The notes below the pieces were generated by a model, which had not been told where the DNA came from, ran no database searches, and saw only the letters and a program-made list of their open reading frames with translations. 9,769 bases of DNA, from contig JALUMJ010000088.1 of assembly GCA_027040375.1 (NCBI GenBank), positions 1-9,769 on the forward strand. The letters run 5' to 3'. Source of the DNA: Campylobacteraceae bacterium. Its GTDB lineage: Bacteria; Campylobacterota; Campylobacteria; Campylobacterales; Sulfurospirillaceae. A program made the translations under genes and the position numbers. Shown here piece by piece: positions 1 to 6,768 of the stretch (the stretch's first letter is position 1; each line of letters opens with the position of its first letter).

Positions 1-1737
1 TTTAATGTATTCATCTAAATTTTCAGCCATTTTTTCACTATAATCTTTTGTGCTTCCACCCATCAAAAATGTATTTCTTTGTTTTTCTAAAACCATCAAT
101 CCTGCAACTTCACTCATGCCATAAATCCCAACCATAGATTTTACTATATCAGTGGCTCTCTCCAAGTCATTACCAGCGCCAGTTGAGATTTCACCTAAAA
201 ATACTTCTTCAGCACCACGACCACCAAGAAGCACATCTACTTCTGCTATAAGTTCGTGTTTTTGCATCAAAAATTTATTTTCTTCAGGAGTATTTAGTGT
301 ATAACCAAGTGCTGCCAAGCCTCTTGGAATGATTGAAACTTTTGAAACGCTTTTTGCTCCTTTGGTAGTTTCAGCTATTAGTGCGTGACCACTTTCATGA
401 TAAGCTACTATCTTTTTCTCTTTTGGATTTATTCTTCTACTTTTCTTTTCAAGTCCAGCGATAGCTCGCTCAACTGCTTCGACCATATCTTTTTGCTCAA
501 CATAATCTTTGCTTTTTCGCCCAGCTAACAGCGCTGCTTCGTTTATAATATTTGCCAAATCAGCACCAGCTAATCCAGCTGTCAGTCTCGCCACTTCTTT
601 TAAATCTATATCTTTTGCAAGTTTTATATCAGTAATATGCACTTTTAGTATATCAATTCTGCCTTGAAAATCAGGCTTATCTACAAGCACTTGTCTGTCA
701 AATCTTCCAGGTCTAAGAAGTGCGGCATCTAAAACTTCAGGTCTATTAGTAGCGGCTAGTACGATAACGGGAGATTTATCAGAATTAAAACCATCCATCT
801 CGGCTAAGAGTTGGTTTAGTGTTTGTTCTCTCTCGTCATTTCCACCCATTTGACCATTTGCTGCTCTACTTTTACCGATAGCATCTATCTCATCTATAAA
901 GACGATAGCGGGTGCTTCTTTTTTTGCATTTTCAAATAAATCTCGCACACGACTTGCTCCAACTCCCACAAACATCTCTATAAAACTTGAGCCTGAAACT
1001 GAGAAAAAAGGCACATCTGCCTCACCAGCTACGGCTTTTGCAAGAAGTGTTTTACCAGTTCCTGGAGGTCCCACCAAAAGAACACCTTTTGGAATCTTAG
1101 CTCCTAAAGTTAGATATCTATCTGGATGTTTTAAAAAGTCAACTATCTCCTTTACTTCCTCTTTTGCCTCTAAAACACCCGCAACATCATCAAATTTCAC
1201 TTTTGGTTTTTCAGAATTGACTAATTTTTTGCTACTCCCCATACCAAGTATTCCACCGCCCATATTTTTTTGCATTTTATTTGCCAATAGCATCCAAATA
1301 CCAAAAAATATAAAAATAGGCAACACCCAAGAGAAGAGAATTTCTGAAAATATATTAGTTTCATTATATCCACCATAAGGTATTTTTTTTGCTTCTAACT
1401 GAGATACAAGATTATTGTCGCCAGCCACTTTTTTTACCACATATATATCTTTGACCGCACCATTTTGAACATAAGCTCGTATAGTTGTTTGCCCAATTGC
1501 AACATAACTAAGTTTGCCCTCTTTTACAAGTTCTTTAAATTTGGAATAATTTATATTTTTTGTAACTGCATTTTGAGTAGAACCCACGGAGGAGCTCATC
1601 ATCCCATCATTTGGAGTCATAAAATTTTTAAATACTATGATAATAACGATTGAAAAAATTGCAAAAACCAAAAGAGGATTTTGGTTGAAGAAATTATTAT
1701 TGTTATTTAAGCCTTTTTTATTGTCTTTTTGTGCCAT
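1..1737 (-). CDS. ftsH: ATP-dependent zinc metalloprotease FtsH (C-terminal end outside window)
   Basis: Membrane-anchored AAA+ protease that unfolds and degrades misassembled membrane proteins and some soluble regulators at the inner face of the cytoplasmic membrane, acting as a hexamer. 579 codons are present and the frame is still open at base 1. FtsH proteins are usually about 630-670 residues, so roughly 60-90 C-terminal residues are missing because of the window edge, not a mutation. Visible: an Asn/Lys-rich cytoplasmic N-terminus, membrane segment 1 (about 21-37), a small periplasmic domain, membrane segment 2 (about 131-154), Walker A GPPGTGKT at 223-230, Walker B ending in Asp282-Glu283, arginine fingers Arg342 and Arg345 in LRPGRFDR, the zinc site HESGH at 447-451, and the third zinc ligand Asp524 in GAGNDL. 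All key residues are present. The ATG (1737-1735) directly abuts the prmA stop codon; AAAGG at 1748-1744 lies 6 bases upstream inside prmA, so translation is probably coupled. cheY-prmA-ftsH is a gene order I know from Campylobacter. Confidence 0.97.
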   Translation of the reverse strand, partial: MAQKDNKKGLNNNNNFFNQNPLLVFAIFSIVIIIVFKNFMTPNDGMMSSSVGSTQNAVTKNINYSKFKELVKEGKLSYVAIGQTTIRAYVQNGAVKDIYVVKKVAGDNNLVSQLEAKKIPYGGYNETNIFSEILFSWVLPIFIFFGIWMLLANKMQKNMGGGILGMGSSKKLVNSEKPKVKFDDVAGVLEAKEEVKEIVDFLKHPDRYLTLGAKIPKGVLLVGPPGTGKTLLAKAVAGEADVPFFSVSGSSFIEMFVGVGASRVRDLFENAKKEAPAIVFIDEIDAIGKSRAANGQMGGNDEREQTLNQLLAEMDGFNSDKSPVIVLAATNRPEVLDAALLRPGRFDRQVLVDKPDFQGRIDILKVHITDIKLAKDIDLKEVARLTAGLAGADLANIINEAALLAGRKSKDYVEQKDMVEAVERAIAGLEKKSRRINPKEKKIVAYHESGHALIAETTKGAKSVSKVSIIPRGLAALGYTLNTPEENKFLMQKHELIAEVDVLLGGRGAEEVFLGEISTGAGNDLERATDIVKSMVGIYGMSEVAGLMVLEKQRNTFLMGGSTKDYSEKMAENLDEYIK

Positions 1738-2565
1738 TTATTGCCTTTGTAAAACTAATGTAAACCATTCATTTTTTTTGTATTTTTCTACTGTTTTTAA
1801 AACTGAAAACTTTTTTTCTACTTTGTCTATATATTTATCAAGGATACCTGATAATATTAAATATCCATCTTTTTTTACTTTTTTAATCAAATCATTTGCT
1901 AGCATTATCAAGATATCGGCTATAATATTTGCCACAACCACATCGTAAGTCTTGTTTGATAATTGCACTGAACCCACCCATGAATTTTCAATATTTTCAC
2001 GATTTAAACTAAAATTTTCTTTTGCACTACTTATCGCCAATTCGTCTGTATCGCAAATATCGACAATTGCACCCAATTTTGCACCTACTATCGAGAGGAT
2101 TCCACTCCCACAGCCGACATCTAAAAAAGTATCATTTTTCTTTACATGTTTTTGTAGTTGCAATATGCATCCATAAGTACTTTCATGATGACCTGAACCA
2201 AAAGCAAGTGCTGGATTGATTATTATGTCTATTTTAGAACTATCAGGTTTTTCCCAATCTGGTCGTATATAAAATCTTCCAACATCAATAGGATGCACAG
2301 AATCTTTATATTTCTGAATCCAATTTTCATTTTCTTTTACACTTAAATTTGTTTTTAAAGTTATATTTTTGCCCACATGTAGTGAGAGTTTTTTCGCATA
2401 TTCTTCCAATGCAAAAAGTGTTAAGTCCAAGCTATCTTCACTTCTGATGATAATATTTCCATCTTTTTCTTCTAAGCCTTCAAATCCTAAAGCAAAAATA
2501 AAATCTATAAAATCTGAATATTCACTACTTGGGGTAAGAAGAAGCTCGTAAAAGGTTTTTTTCAT
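1738..2565 (-). CDS. prmA: Ribosomal protein L11 methyltransferase
   Basis: S-adenosylmethionine-dependent methyltransferase that trimethylates amino and lysine side-chain groups of ribosomal protein L11 in the cytoplasm. The 275 residues are slightly shorter than E. coli PrmA (about 293), mainly in the N-terminal substrate-recognition domain. The family signature NPALAFGSGHHEST is at 117-130, the SAM-binding loop DVGCGSG at 149-155, an acidic residue pair (CDTDE) follows strand 2 near 171-175, and the catalytic-site motif VVANIIAD is at 209-216. This is a Class I Rossmann methyltransferase with all expected motifs. It starts 3 bases after the cheY stop codon with only a weak ribosome binding site (AGG in the last cheY codons), and its stop codon touches the ftsH ATG. 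It is therefore likely to be translated by coupling within a cheY-prmA-ftsH unit. Several open frames on the opposite strand here are shadows of this gene. Confidence 0.95.
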   Translation of the reverse strand: MKKTFYELLLTPSSEYSDFIDFIFALGFEGLEEKDGNIIIRSEDSLDLTLFALEEYAKKLSLHVGKNITLKTNLSVKENENWIQKYKDSVHPIDVGRFYIRPDWEKPDSSKIDIIINPALAFGSGHHESTYGCILQLQKHVKKNDTFLDVGCGSGILSIVGAKLGAIVDICDTDELAISSAKENFSLNRENIENSWVGSVQLSNKTYDVVVANIIADILIMLANDLIKKVKKDGYLILSGILDKYIDKVEKKFSVLKTVEKYKKNEWFTLVLQRQ

Positions 2566-2568
2566 ATA

Positions 2569-2934
2569 TTAACCTAAAACATCCTCTAATTTTTCTTTTA
2601 ATACTTGTGGTGTAAAAGGTTTTACTATATAGTTATTTACTCCCGCTCTTAATGCCGTTATAACTTCTGATTTTCCACCCTCAGTTGTAACCATGATGAT
2701 TGGCATATCTTCGTATTTCGATTCGGCTCTTACTTTTTTTACGAGTTCTAGTCCATTCATCTCTGGCATATTCCAGTCTGTTATCAAGACATCAATATCG
2801 CTGTTTTGTTGCATAACTTGCCAAGCTGCTATGCCGTGTTCAGCCTCTAACACATCTTTATAGTCTAATCTTGCCAAAGTGTTTTTTATGATTCTTCGCA
2901 TAGTTGAGCTATCATCTACTACTAATAATCTCAA
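2569..2934 (-). CDS. cheY: Chemotaxis response regulator CheY (TTG start)
   Basis: Stand-alone receiver domain, expected to be phosphorylated by CheA and to bind the flagellar motor switch, changing rotation. It is 121 residues, the normal size for a CheY, with no output domain. The acidic pocket Asp7-Asp8, phosphoacceptor Asp53 (LITDWNMP), switch Thr83, aromatic Tyr102 and Lys105 (VKPF) are all present; the MVTTEGG segment and Trp54-Asn55 match classical CheY closely. The start must be TTG at 2934-2932: the only nearby ATG (2939-2937) is out of frame and has almost no spacing from the ribosome binding site. AAGGA at 2945-2941 sits 6 bases upstream of the TTG. No other chemotaxis gene lies in the window; cheY as an orphan beside prmA and ftsH is also seen in Campylobacter. 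It could be an independent transcription unit from the 60-base gap upstream. Confidence 0.93.
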   Translation of the reverse strand: MRLLVVDDSSTMRRIIKNTLARLDYKDVLEAEHGIAAWQVMQQNSDIDVLITDWNMPEMNGLELVKKVRAESKYEDMPIIMVTTEGGKSEVITALRAGVNNYIVKPFTPQVLKEKLEDVLG

Positions 2935-2940
2935 TACATA

Positions 2941-2945
2941 TCCTT
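2941..2945 (-). promoter_or_regulatory. Ribosome binding site of cheY that decides the TTG start
   Basis: AAGGA on the minus strand, 6 bases before the TTG at 2934. This spacing is good for TTG and too short (1 base) for the out-of-frame ATG at 2939-2937, which supports the TTG as the real start. Confidence 0.6.
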
Positions 2946-2960
2946 TTAAATTAATTATTT

Positions 2961-2966
2961 ACTATA
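2961..2966 (-). promoter_or_regulatory. Possible -10 element for the cheY unit
   Basis: The 60-base gap between hisA and cheY is almost pure A/T. It contains TATAGT on the minus strand, about 27 bases before the cheY start, preceded by T/A-rich sequence. Epsilonproteobacterial sigma-70 promoters typically have a -10 box and no conserved -35, so this is compatible, but such hexamers are common in AT-rich DNA. No terminator hairpin is visible in this gap, so read-through from hisA is also likely. Confidence 0.3.
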
Positions 2967-2994
2967 TTTTAACCTATTTTACTTTGAAGTTACT

Positions 2995-3717
2995 TTAATC
3001 TCTAAAGCGTTCGACTAAAGAAAAAGCTTTTTTTAGACTAATTGTGCCTTCATAATATGCTTTTCCTATGATTACGCCACTCACCTCACCCGAATAAGCC
3101 AATACTTTTATATCTTCGATATCTTTCACACCACCACTTGCTATCGTGTCAACTCCTGAAGCTCTTGCGATGTCTATCGTAAAACCAACATTCACGCCAC
3201 TTAGTGTTCCGTCTCTTCCAACATCTGTGCAAACTATAGCTTCAACCCCCGCTTGTGCAAAATCTTTTGCCAAGTCAGCAGCTCTCATTTGAGATTTTTG
3301 GGCCCATCCCTCAACTGCTACAAAACCATCTATCGCATCGATACCAACAACTACTCTGTATTTTTCACACATTTTTTTGACAAAATCTGGATTTTTAAGA
3401 GCGATTGAGCCTAAAATCACTCTATCAACTCCTAAGTCAATATATCTCTTTATCGTATCTTCATCCCTGATACCACCACCTAATTCTAATTGAAGATTAC
3501 AATTTTCTCTAATCTTTTTTATTTGCTCAAGGTTTTTTGGCTCCCCTGCAAAGGCACCATTTAAATCAACCAAATGGAGCCATTTAGAGCCTATCTCTTC
3601 AAAATGCTTTGCCACCTGCCAAGGCTCATCTGAGTAAATCTTGGCACTATCCATCAAACCTTTTGTAAGTCTAACTGCTTTTCCGTCTTTTAAATCAATC
3701 GCTGGCAATATATACAT
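2995..3717 (-). CDS. hisA: Phosphoribosylformimino-AICAR ribonucleotide isomerase (ProFAR isomerase)
   Basis: Fourth step of histidine biosynthesis: an Amadori rearrangement of ProFAR to PRFAR, the substrate of HisF-HisH, in the cytoplasm. It is 240 residues, normal for HisA. It is a half-repeated (beta/alpha)8 barrel: the N-terminal half opens with [12 protein letters not shown] containing catalytic Asp8, and the second half holds VGIDAIDG with catalytic Asp127 and CTDVGRDGT with Thr164. The phosphate-binding loops GGGIRDEDT (80-88) and ASGGV (near 193-197) are both present. Asp8 plus Asp127 is the catalytic pair described for HisA and distinguishes it from HisF. The ATG abuts the hisH stop codon directly, with GGAG at 3727-3724 six bases upstream, so translation is coupled to hisH. 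hisF is not in this window. Confidence 0.95.
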   Translation of the reverse strand: MYILPAIDLKDGKAVRLTKGLMDSAKIYSDEPWQVAKHFEEIGSKWLHLVDLNGAFAGEPKNLEQIKKIRENCNLQLELGGGIRDEDTIKRYIDLGVDRVILGSIALKNPDFVKKMCEKYRVVVGIDAIDGFVAVEGWAQKSQMRAADLAKDFAQAGVEAIVCTDVGRDGTLSGVNVGFTIDIARASGVDTIASGGVKDIEDIKVLAYSGEVSGVIIGKAYYEGTISLKKAFSLVERFRD

Positions 3718-4329
3718 CTATAACTCCACAAAATTTTTTAGTATTTTTAGTCCATTATCATGTGACTTTTCAGGGTGAGGCTGAAAACCAAAGACATTAT
3801 CTTTTTGAACAACACTGGGAAAACTATATCCATAATTTGCATTTGCCACTATATAATCATCTTTACATGTAGCGTGAAAACTATGCACAAAATATAGATA
3901 AGTCTCATCTTTGATATCTTTCAAAAGTGGTGATTTTTTTTGTATAAAGATTTCATTCCAACCCATATGCGGAACTTTTAATTTGGTTTGAAATTTTGAT
4001 TTATCAAACTCTACAATCTCGCCTGAAATTAACCCCAAACCTTTCGTTTCTCCAAATTCATAACTCTTGTCAAACAAAAGCTGCATACCTAAACAAACAC
4101 CAAGAAGAGGTTTACCGCTTCTAGCAAAATCCAAAACCGCCTCTTTCATGCCTGCTTCGTCCAAGCTCTTCATCGCATCACCAAATGCTCCAACACCAGG
4201 CAAAAAAATCTTATCATAAAATTTTAATTTATCCGCATCTTTGACAATATCAACTTTTTCCCCAATCTTTTCAAAAGCATTATAGACGCTTCGGAGATTC
4301 CCCATATGGTAATCAACGATACCTATCAT
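3718..4329 (-). CDS. hisH: Imidazole glycerol phosphate synthase, glutaminase subunit HisH
   Basis: Class I glutamine amidotransferase that hydrolyses glutamine and channels ammonia to the HisF cyclase, making imidazole glycerol phosphate and AICAR. It is 203 residues, the standard length. The nucleophile is Cys79 in GVCLGMQL, with His185 and Glu187 (FQPHPEKSH) completing the triad; the oxyanion-strand motif PGVGAFG is at 44-50 and VPHMGWN at 119-125. All catalytic residues are intact. The start ATG shares one base with the pgm stop codon (TAATG), and no good ribosome binding site precedes it, so it probably depends on coupling. HisH-like proteins also serve some surface-sugar amidation systems with a HisF-like partner, but the immediately downstream hisA favours a true histidine role here. 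Its obligate partner hisF must lie elsewhere. Confidence 0.94.
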   Translation of the reverse strand: MIGIVDYHMGNLRSVYNAFEKIGEKVDIVKDADKLKFYDKIFLPGVGAFGDAMKSLDEAGMKEAVLDFARSGKPLLGVCLGMQLLFDKSYEFGETKGLGLISGEIVEFDKSKFQTKLKVPHMGWNEIFIQKKSPLLKDIKDETYLYFVHSFHATCKDDYIVANANYGYSFPSVVQKDNVFGFQPHPEKSHDNGLKILKNFVEL

Positions 4330-5699
4330 TACAGATTATCTTTTGCTTTTAGGATTAGGGCATTTAGCTTTTGTTCGTACTCTTTTGCTTTTGCTTCATC
4401 TGTGGATTCAAATCTTGTGACAAGCACTGGCGTCGTATTGCTAGCTCGCACTAAGCCCCAACCCTCATCAAATATCACTCTTACTCCATCAACATCAACT
4501 ATCTCTTTTATATGAGGAAAATCACTTGGTGGGTTTTTTAGCAACTCTTTTACTTTTTGAACCAATAAAAACTTCTCACTCTCACTTGTCTCCACTTTTA
4601 TCTCTTCGGTAGAGTAAACCTTTGGCAGAGCTTCTATCTCTTTATCTACATCTAAACCATTTTTAATAAGCTCAATCATACGCAATGAGGCATATATAGC
4701 ATCATCATAACCAAAGTACCTATCATTAAAAAAGAGATGTCCGCTCACTTCAGCGGCAAAATCAGCATTTAGTTCGGCTATCTTTACTTTTAGGTTACTA
4801 TGTCCCGTCTTATACATCACGGCTTTTCCATAAGAATTTATAGTGTCATACATAACTTGCGAGCATTTCACTTCGCCTATAACTGTTGGATTTTGCATTG
4901 ATTTTGAGAAGAGTATCGCCATTATATCACCTTTGACATTGTATTTTTTTGTCAAAAATGCGATTCTATCGGCATCTCCGTCATAAGCAAATCCAAACTC
5001 AAACTCACCCTCTAGCTCTTTTTTTATATCTATCAAGTTTTTCTCAACCGTAGGGTCAGGATGATGATTTGGAAATGTTCCATCTGGTTCGGTAAAAAGA
5101 CTTTTATAATCAAATCCAAGATTATCAAAAATCTGCGGTGCAACTACTCCGGCTACTCCATTGCCACAATCAATAACAAATTTTTTATCAAAACCCTTTA
5201 AGTGTTCAAACTCTTTGGATAGAAAATCTATATATCTGTTTTTTGCATCTATTATTTTACAAGCGGTATCGTCCCCTACTTTCAAATCTATATTTTCCAA
5301 AATCTCATCGCCTAGTGCATAAATATCCTCTCCAAAAAAAGGCTTTTTATCGATAGTTATCTTAAATCCATTGTACTCACTAGGATTGTGAGAGCCTGTG
5401 ATCATAACAGAGGCATCCGTAGTGGTCCCATCCCAATCTTGAAAATTTGAAAAGTAGTTTACCGGAGTTGCGACCATGCCCATATTTAAAACTTCACAGC
5501 CTGCTTTATTAAAACCACTTATAAGATAATCACAAAGCACAGGAGAGTGACTTCTAGCATCGTAACCAATCGCGACAACAGACCCACTTATCTTTTTTAC
5601 TCTCTGCCCTAAAAAATAACCGATCAGTTTTGTCATCTGCTCGTTTAACTCTTTTTCAAAGATTCCTCTTATGTCATACTCTCTAAAGATTGATTTCAT
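4329..5699 (-). CDS. Phosphomannomutase/phosphoglucomutase (alpha-D-phosphohexomutase family)
   Basis: Interconverts hexose 6-phosphate and 1-phosphate (mannose and/or glucose) through a phosphoserine enzyme, feeding nucleotide-sugar synthesis for LOS, capsule or glycoproteins. It is 456 residues and has the four-domain layout of AlgC/ManB-type enzymes: an N-terminal REYDIRG entry motif, phosphoserine loop TGSHNP with Ser103 as the phosphorylated residue, metal-binding DGDADR at 240-245, the sugar-recognition loop AEVSGH at 316-321 (usually GEMSGH or GEVSGH), and the C-terminal phosphate-binding loop RASNTTP at 418-424. The DGDADR and ExSGH loops fit the dual-specificity PMM/PGM group better than phosphoglucosamine mutase (GlmM), but exact substrate preference cannot be read from sequence. 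A strong ribosome binding site lies 9 bases upstream of the ATG. It is the first gene of the minus-strand run and is divergent from the LOS-type operon, which fits a precursor-supply role. Confidence 0.93.
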   Translation of the reverse strand: MKSIFREYDIRGIFEKELNEQMTKLIGYFLGQRVKKISGSVVAIGYDARSHSPVLCDYLISGFNKAGCEVLNMGMVATPVNYFSNFQDWDGTTTDASVMITGSHNPSEYNGFKITIDKKPFFGEDIYALGDEILENIDLKVGDDTACKIIDAKNRYIDFLSKEFEHLKGFDKKFVIDCGNGVAGVVAPQIFDNLGFDYKSLFTEPDGTFPNHHPDPTVEKNLIDIKKELEGEFEFGFAYDGDADRIAFLTKKYNVKGDIMAILFSKSMQNPTVIGEVKCSQVMYDTINSYGKAVMYKTGHSNLKVKIAELNADFAAEVSGHLFFNDRYFGYDDAIYASLRMIELIKNGLDVDKEIEALPKVYSTEEIKVETSESEKFLLVQKVKELLKNPPSDFPHIKEIVDVDGVRVIFDEGWGLVRASNTTPVLVTRFESTDEAKAKEYEQKLNALILKAKDNL

Positions 5700-5708
5700 G
5701 ACTCATTG

Positions 5709-5715
5709 CCTCCTT
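5709..5715 (-). promoter_or_regulatory. Strong ribosome binding site of the sugar-phosphate mutase
   Basis: AAGGAGG on the minus strand, a near-perfect match to the 16S rRNA 3' end, 9 bases before the ATG at 5699. It is the strongest ribosome binding site in the window and supports this start. Confidence 0.75.
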
Positions 5716-5823
5716 AAATATCTTTATATATAATTTTTCTTATTATTTAATTTGCCACCTATTGTATCCAAGCTTCGTTTAAAATACTCTATAATGCTAT
5801 CTCCTTTTAAAAAATTATTTAGC

Positions 5824-5877
5824 ACCTCTTTAGCCTAATTTTAGTATGATTATATTTATTGTTTTCTAAAAAGAGGT
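5824..5877 (+). repeat. Inverted repeat whose right arm contains the lpxL ribosome binding site
   Basis: ACCTCTTT at 5824-5831 is the exact reverse complement of AAAGAGGT at 5870-5877. Allowing a two-base bulge, the pairing extends to ACCTCTTTAG with CTA-AA-AAGAGGT (5824-5833 with 5866-5877). The right arm covers the whole ribosome binding site AAGAGG (5871-5876), which is 4 bases before the lpxL ATG. The loop is about 38 bases and AT-rich. The pairing is seen directly; a regulatory role is inference. Confidence 0.4.
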
Positions 5878-5880
5878 TAT

Positions 5881-6768
5881 ATGCGAGATAAGTTAGAGTA
5901 TTATAGTGTAAAAATTTTTATATTTATCATAGGACTCTTACCAAACTCTGCCGTGTATAAAACTTTAAAATCAATATCTAGACTACTTTTTAAATATGAA
6001 AAAAGACGCTCAAAGCTGACAAAACTAAATCTAAAATCTGCCTTTCCTGATAAAAATAGAGATGAAATCGAAAAGCTGTCTTTAGCCTCTTATGAAAGTG
6101 TCGCTATAACCATATCGGAAATTATTTTGATGCTAAACAATAAGATAATCCTTGATGATATAGTAGAAGGCAAAGAGGAGTTTTTAAAAAAATTAGAATT
6201 ATACACAAAAGATGCAAAAAATGGTGCATTAATCATCACTGCCCACTTTTCAAACTGGGAATTAGCAGCTCAGTTTTTACCTTTTCACGGATACCCAATG
6301 TTGGCAATCGGAAGAGAAGGAAACAATAAGCTAATAGAAAAAAATATCACTACCCCTTTTAGGCAAAGATACGGAAATAGAAATGTATATAAAAAAAATG
6401 CGATGTTTAACATCATAAAGACTCTCAAAAGAGGTAAATTTGCGGGATTACTTTTTGATCAAAAAGCAGGTGGCGAAAACAGTGTAAAAGTTAATTTTTT
6501 TAATCTTCCCGCAGATACAACAAAATCCATAGCTGAGCTGAAACTAAAATTTAATCCTGTCATTTTACCGATATTTTTTCCGCGGCAAAAAAATGGAAAG
6601 TACACTCCATTAATTTTTGAACCAGTAGAATACATTGCTCCTGAAGAGGAAAGGACAGATAAAAAAATCAAAAATATAACTCAAAAATATAACGATATAC
6701 TAGAAAAAGTTGTATGGGAGTATCCTGAGCAATGGTTTTGGATGCACAACAGATGGAGACTTCTTTGA
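5881..6768 (+). CDS. Lipid A biosynthesis acyltransferase, LpxL/HtrB family
   Basis: Inner-membrane acyltransferase that adds a secondary acyl chain (usually from acyl-ACP) to the Kdo-lipid A precursor on the cytoplasmic face. It is 295 residues, typical for the family. One N-terminal hydrophobic segment (about 10-26) acts as the membrane anchor. The catalytic HX4(D/E) motif is HFSNWE, His122 to Glu127. LFDQKAG (191-197) is a conserved acyl-acceptor-site block, and the family C-terminus PEQWFWMHNRW is intact at 282-292. LpxL and LpxM paralogues cannot be separated by eye, so the symbol is left blank; epsilonproteobacteria usually name it htrB or waaM. The ATG has AAGAGG 4 bases upstream. It is the first gene of the plus-strand operon, and in Campylobacter the homologue likewise sits at the LOS locus. 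Its stop codon overlaps the next gene's TTG start. Confidence 0.93.
   Translation: MRDKLEYYSVKIFIFIIGLLPNSAVYKTLKSISRLLFKYEKRRSKLTKLNLKSAFPDKNRDEIEKLSLASYESVAITISEIILMLNNKIILDDIVEGKEEFLKKLELYTKDAKNGALIITAHFSNWELAAQFLPFHGYPMLAIGREGNNKLIEKNITTPFRQRYGNRNVYKKNAMFNIIKTLKRGKFAGLLFDQKAGGENSVKVNFFNLPADTTKSIAELKLKFNPVILPIFFPRQKNGKYTPLIFEPVEYIAPEEERTDKKIKNITQKYNDILEKVVWEYPEQWFWMHNRWRLL
6755..6758 (+). promoter_or_regulatory. Ribosome binding site that decides the TTG start of the ELM1-family gene
   Basis: GGAG lies 6 bases before TTG at 6765. The alternative ATGs at 6732 and 6753 have no ribosome binding site in front (the second overlaps this one), and the protein family begins at the residue encoded by this TTG. 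Confidence 0.6.

Larger units (their letters stand above)
5700..5880. promoter_or_regulatory. Divergent promoter region between the mutase operon and the lpxL operon
   Basis: 181 bases, very AT-rich, separating the two head-to-head operons; both must be promoted from here. Plus-strand -10 candidates are TATAAT at 5790-5795 and TATGAT at 5845-5850. Minus-strand candidates are TATAAT at 5854-5849, TACAAT at 5766-5761 and TATAAA at 5728-5723. The plus box at 5845 and the minus box at 5849 overlap, so the two polymerases could exclude each other. No convincing -35 boxes are seen, as expected for epsilonproteobacterial promoters. The spacer also holds an inverted repeat and a short minus-strand open frame, described under findings. 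Which boxes are used is inference. Confidence 0.6.

Noticed and set aside
1..1737. ftsH as a truncated pseudogene
   Set aside because: The reading frame is open to base 1 and all catalytic residues are intact; the missing end is due to the window edge.
1465..2551. Several plus-strand open frames of 60-103 codons opposite ftsH and prmA
   Set aside because: They lie antisense to genes with intact family motifs, have Cys/Ser/Phe-rich composition typical of antisense translations, and lack ribosome binding sites.
2935..2994. Transcription terminator after hisA
   Set aside because: Only a four-base-pair ACTT/AAGT hairpin is seen, with no G+C-rich stem followed by a T-run; too weak to call.
4306..4515. 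Plus-strand frame of 69 codons opposite the end of the mutase and start of hisH
   Set aside because: It is antisense to conserved coding sequence (mutase phosphate-binding loop and HisH N-terminus), has low-complexity composition and no ribosome binding site.
5794..5838. Plus-strand 14-codon ATG frame in the divergent spacer
   Set aside because: There is no ribosome binding site, its ATG overlaps a -10-like box, and nothing in the peptide looks protein-like.
6459..6671. Minus-strand 70-codon frame inside lpxL, and similar minus-strand frames at 8510-8710, 8819-9010 and 9215-9406
   Set aside because: They are shadows of the plus-strand LOS-type genes, whose catalytic motifs fix the true frame and strand.
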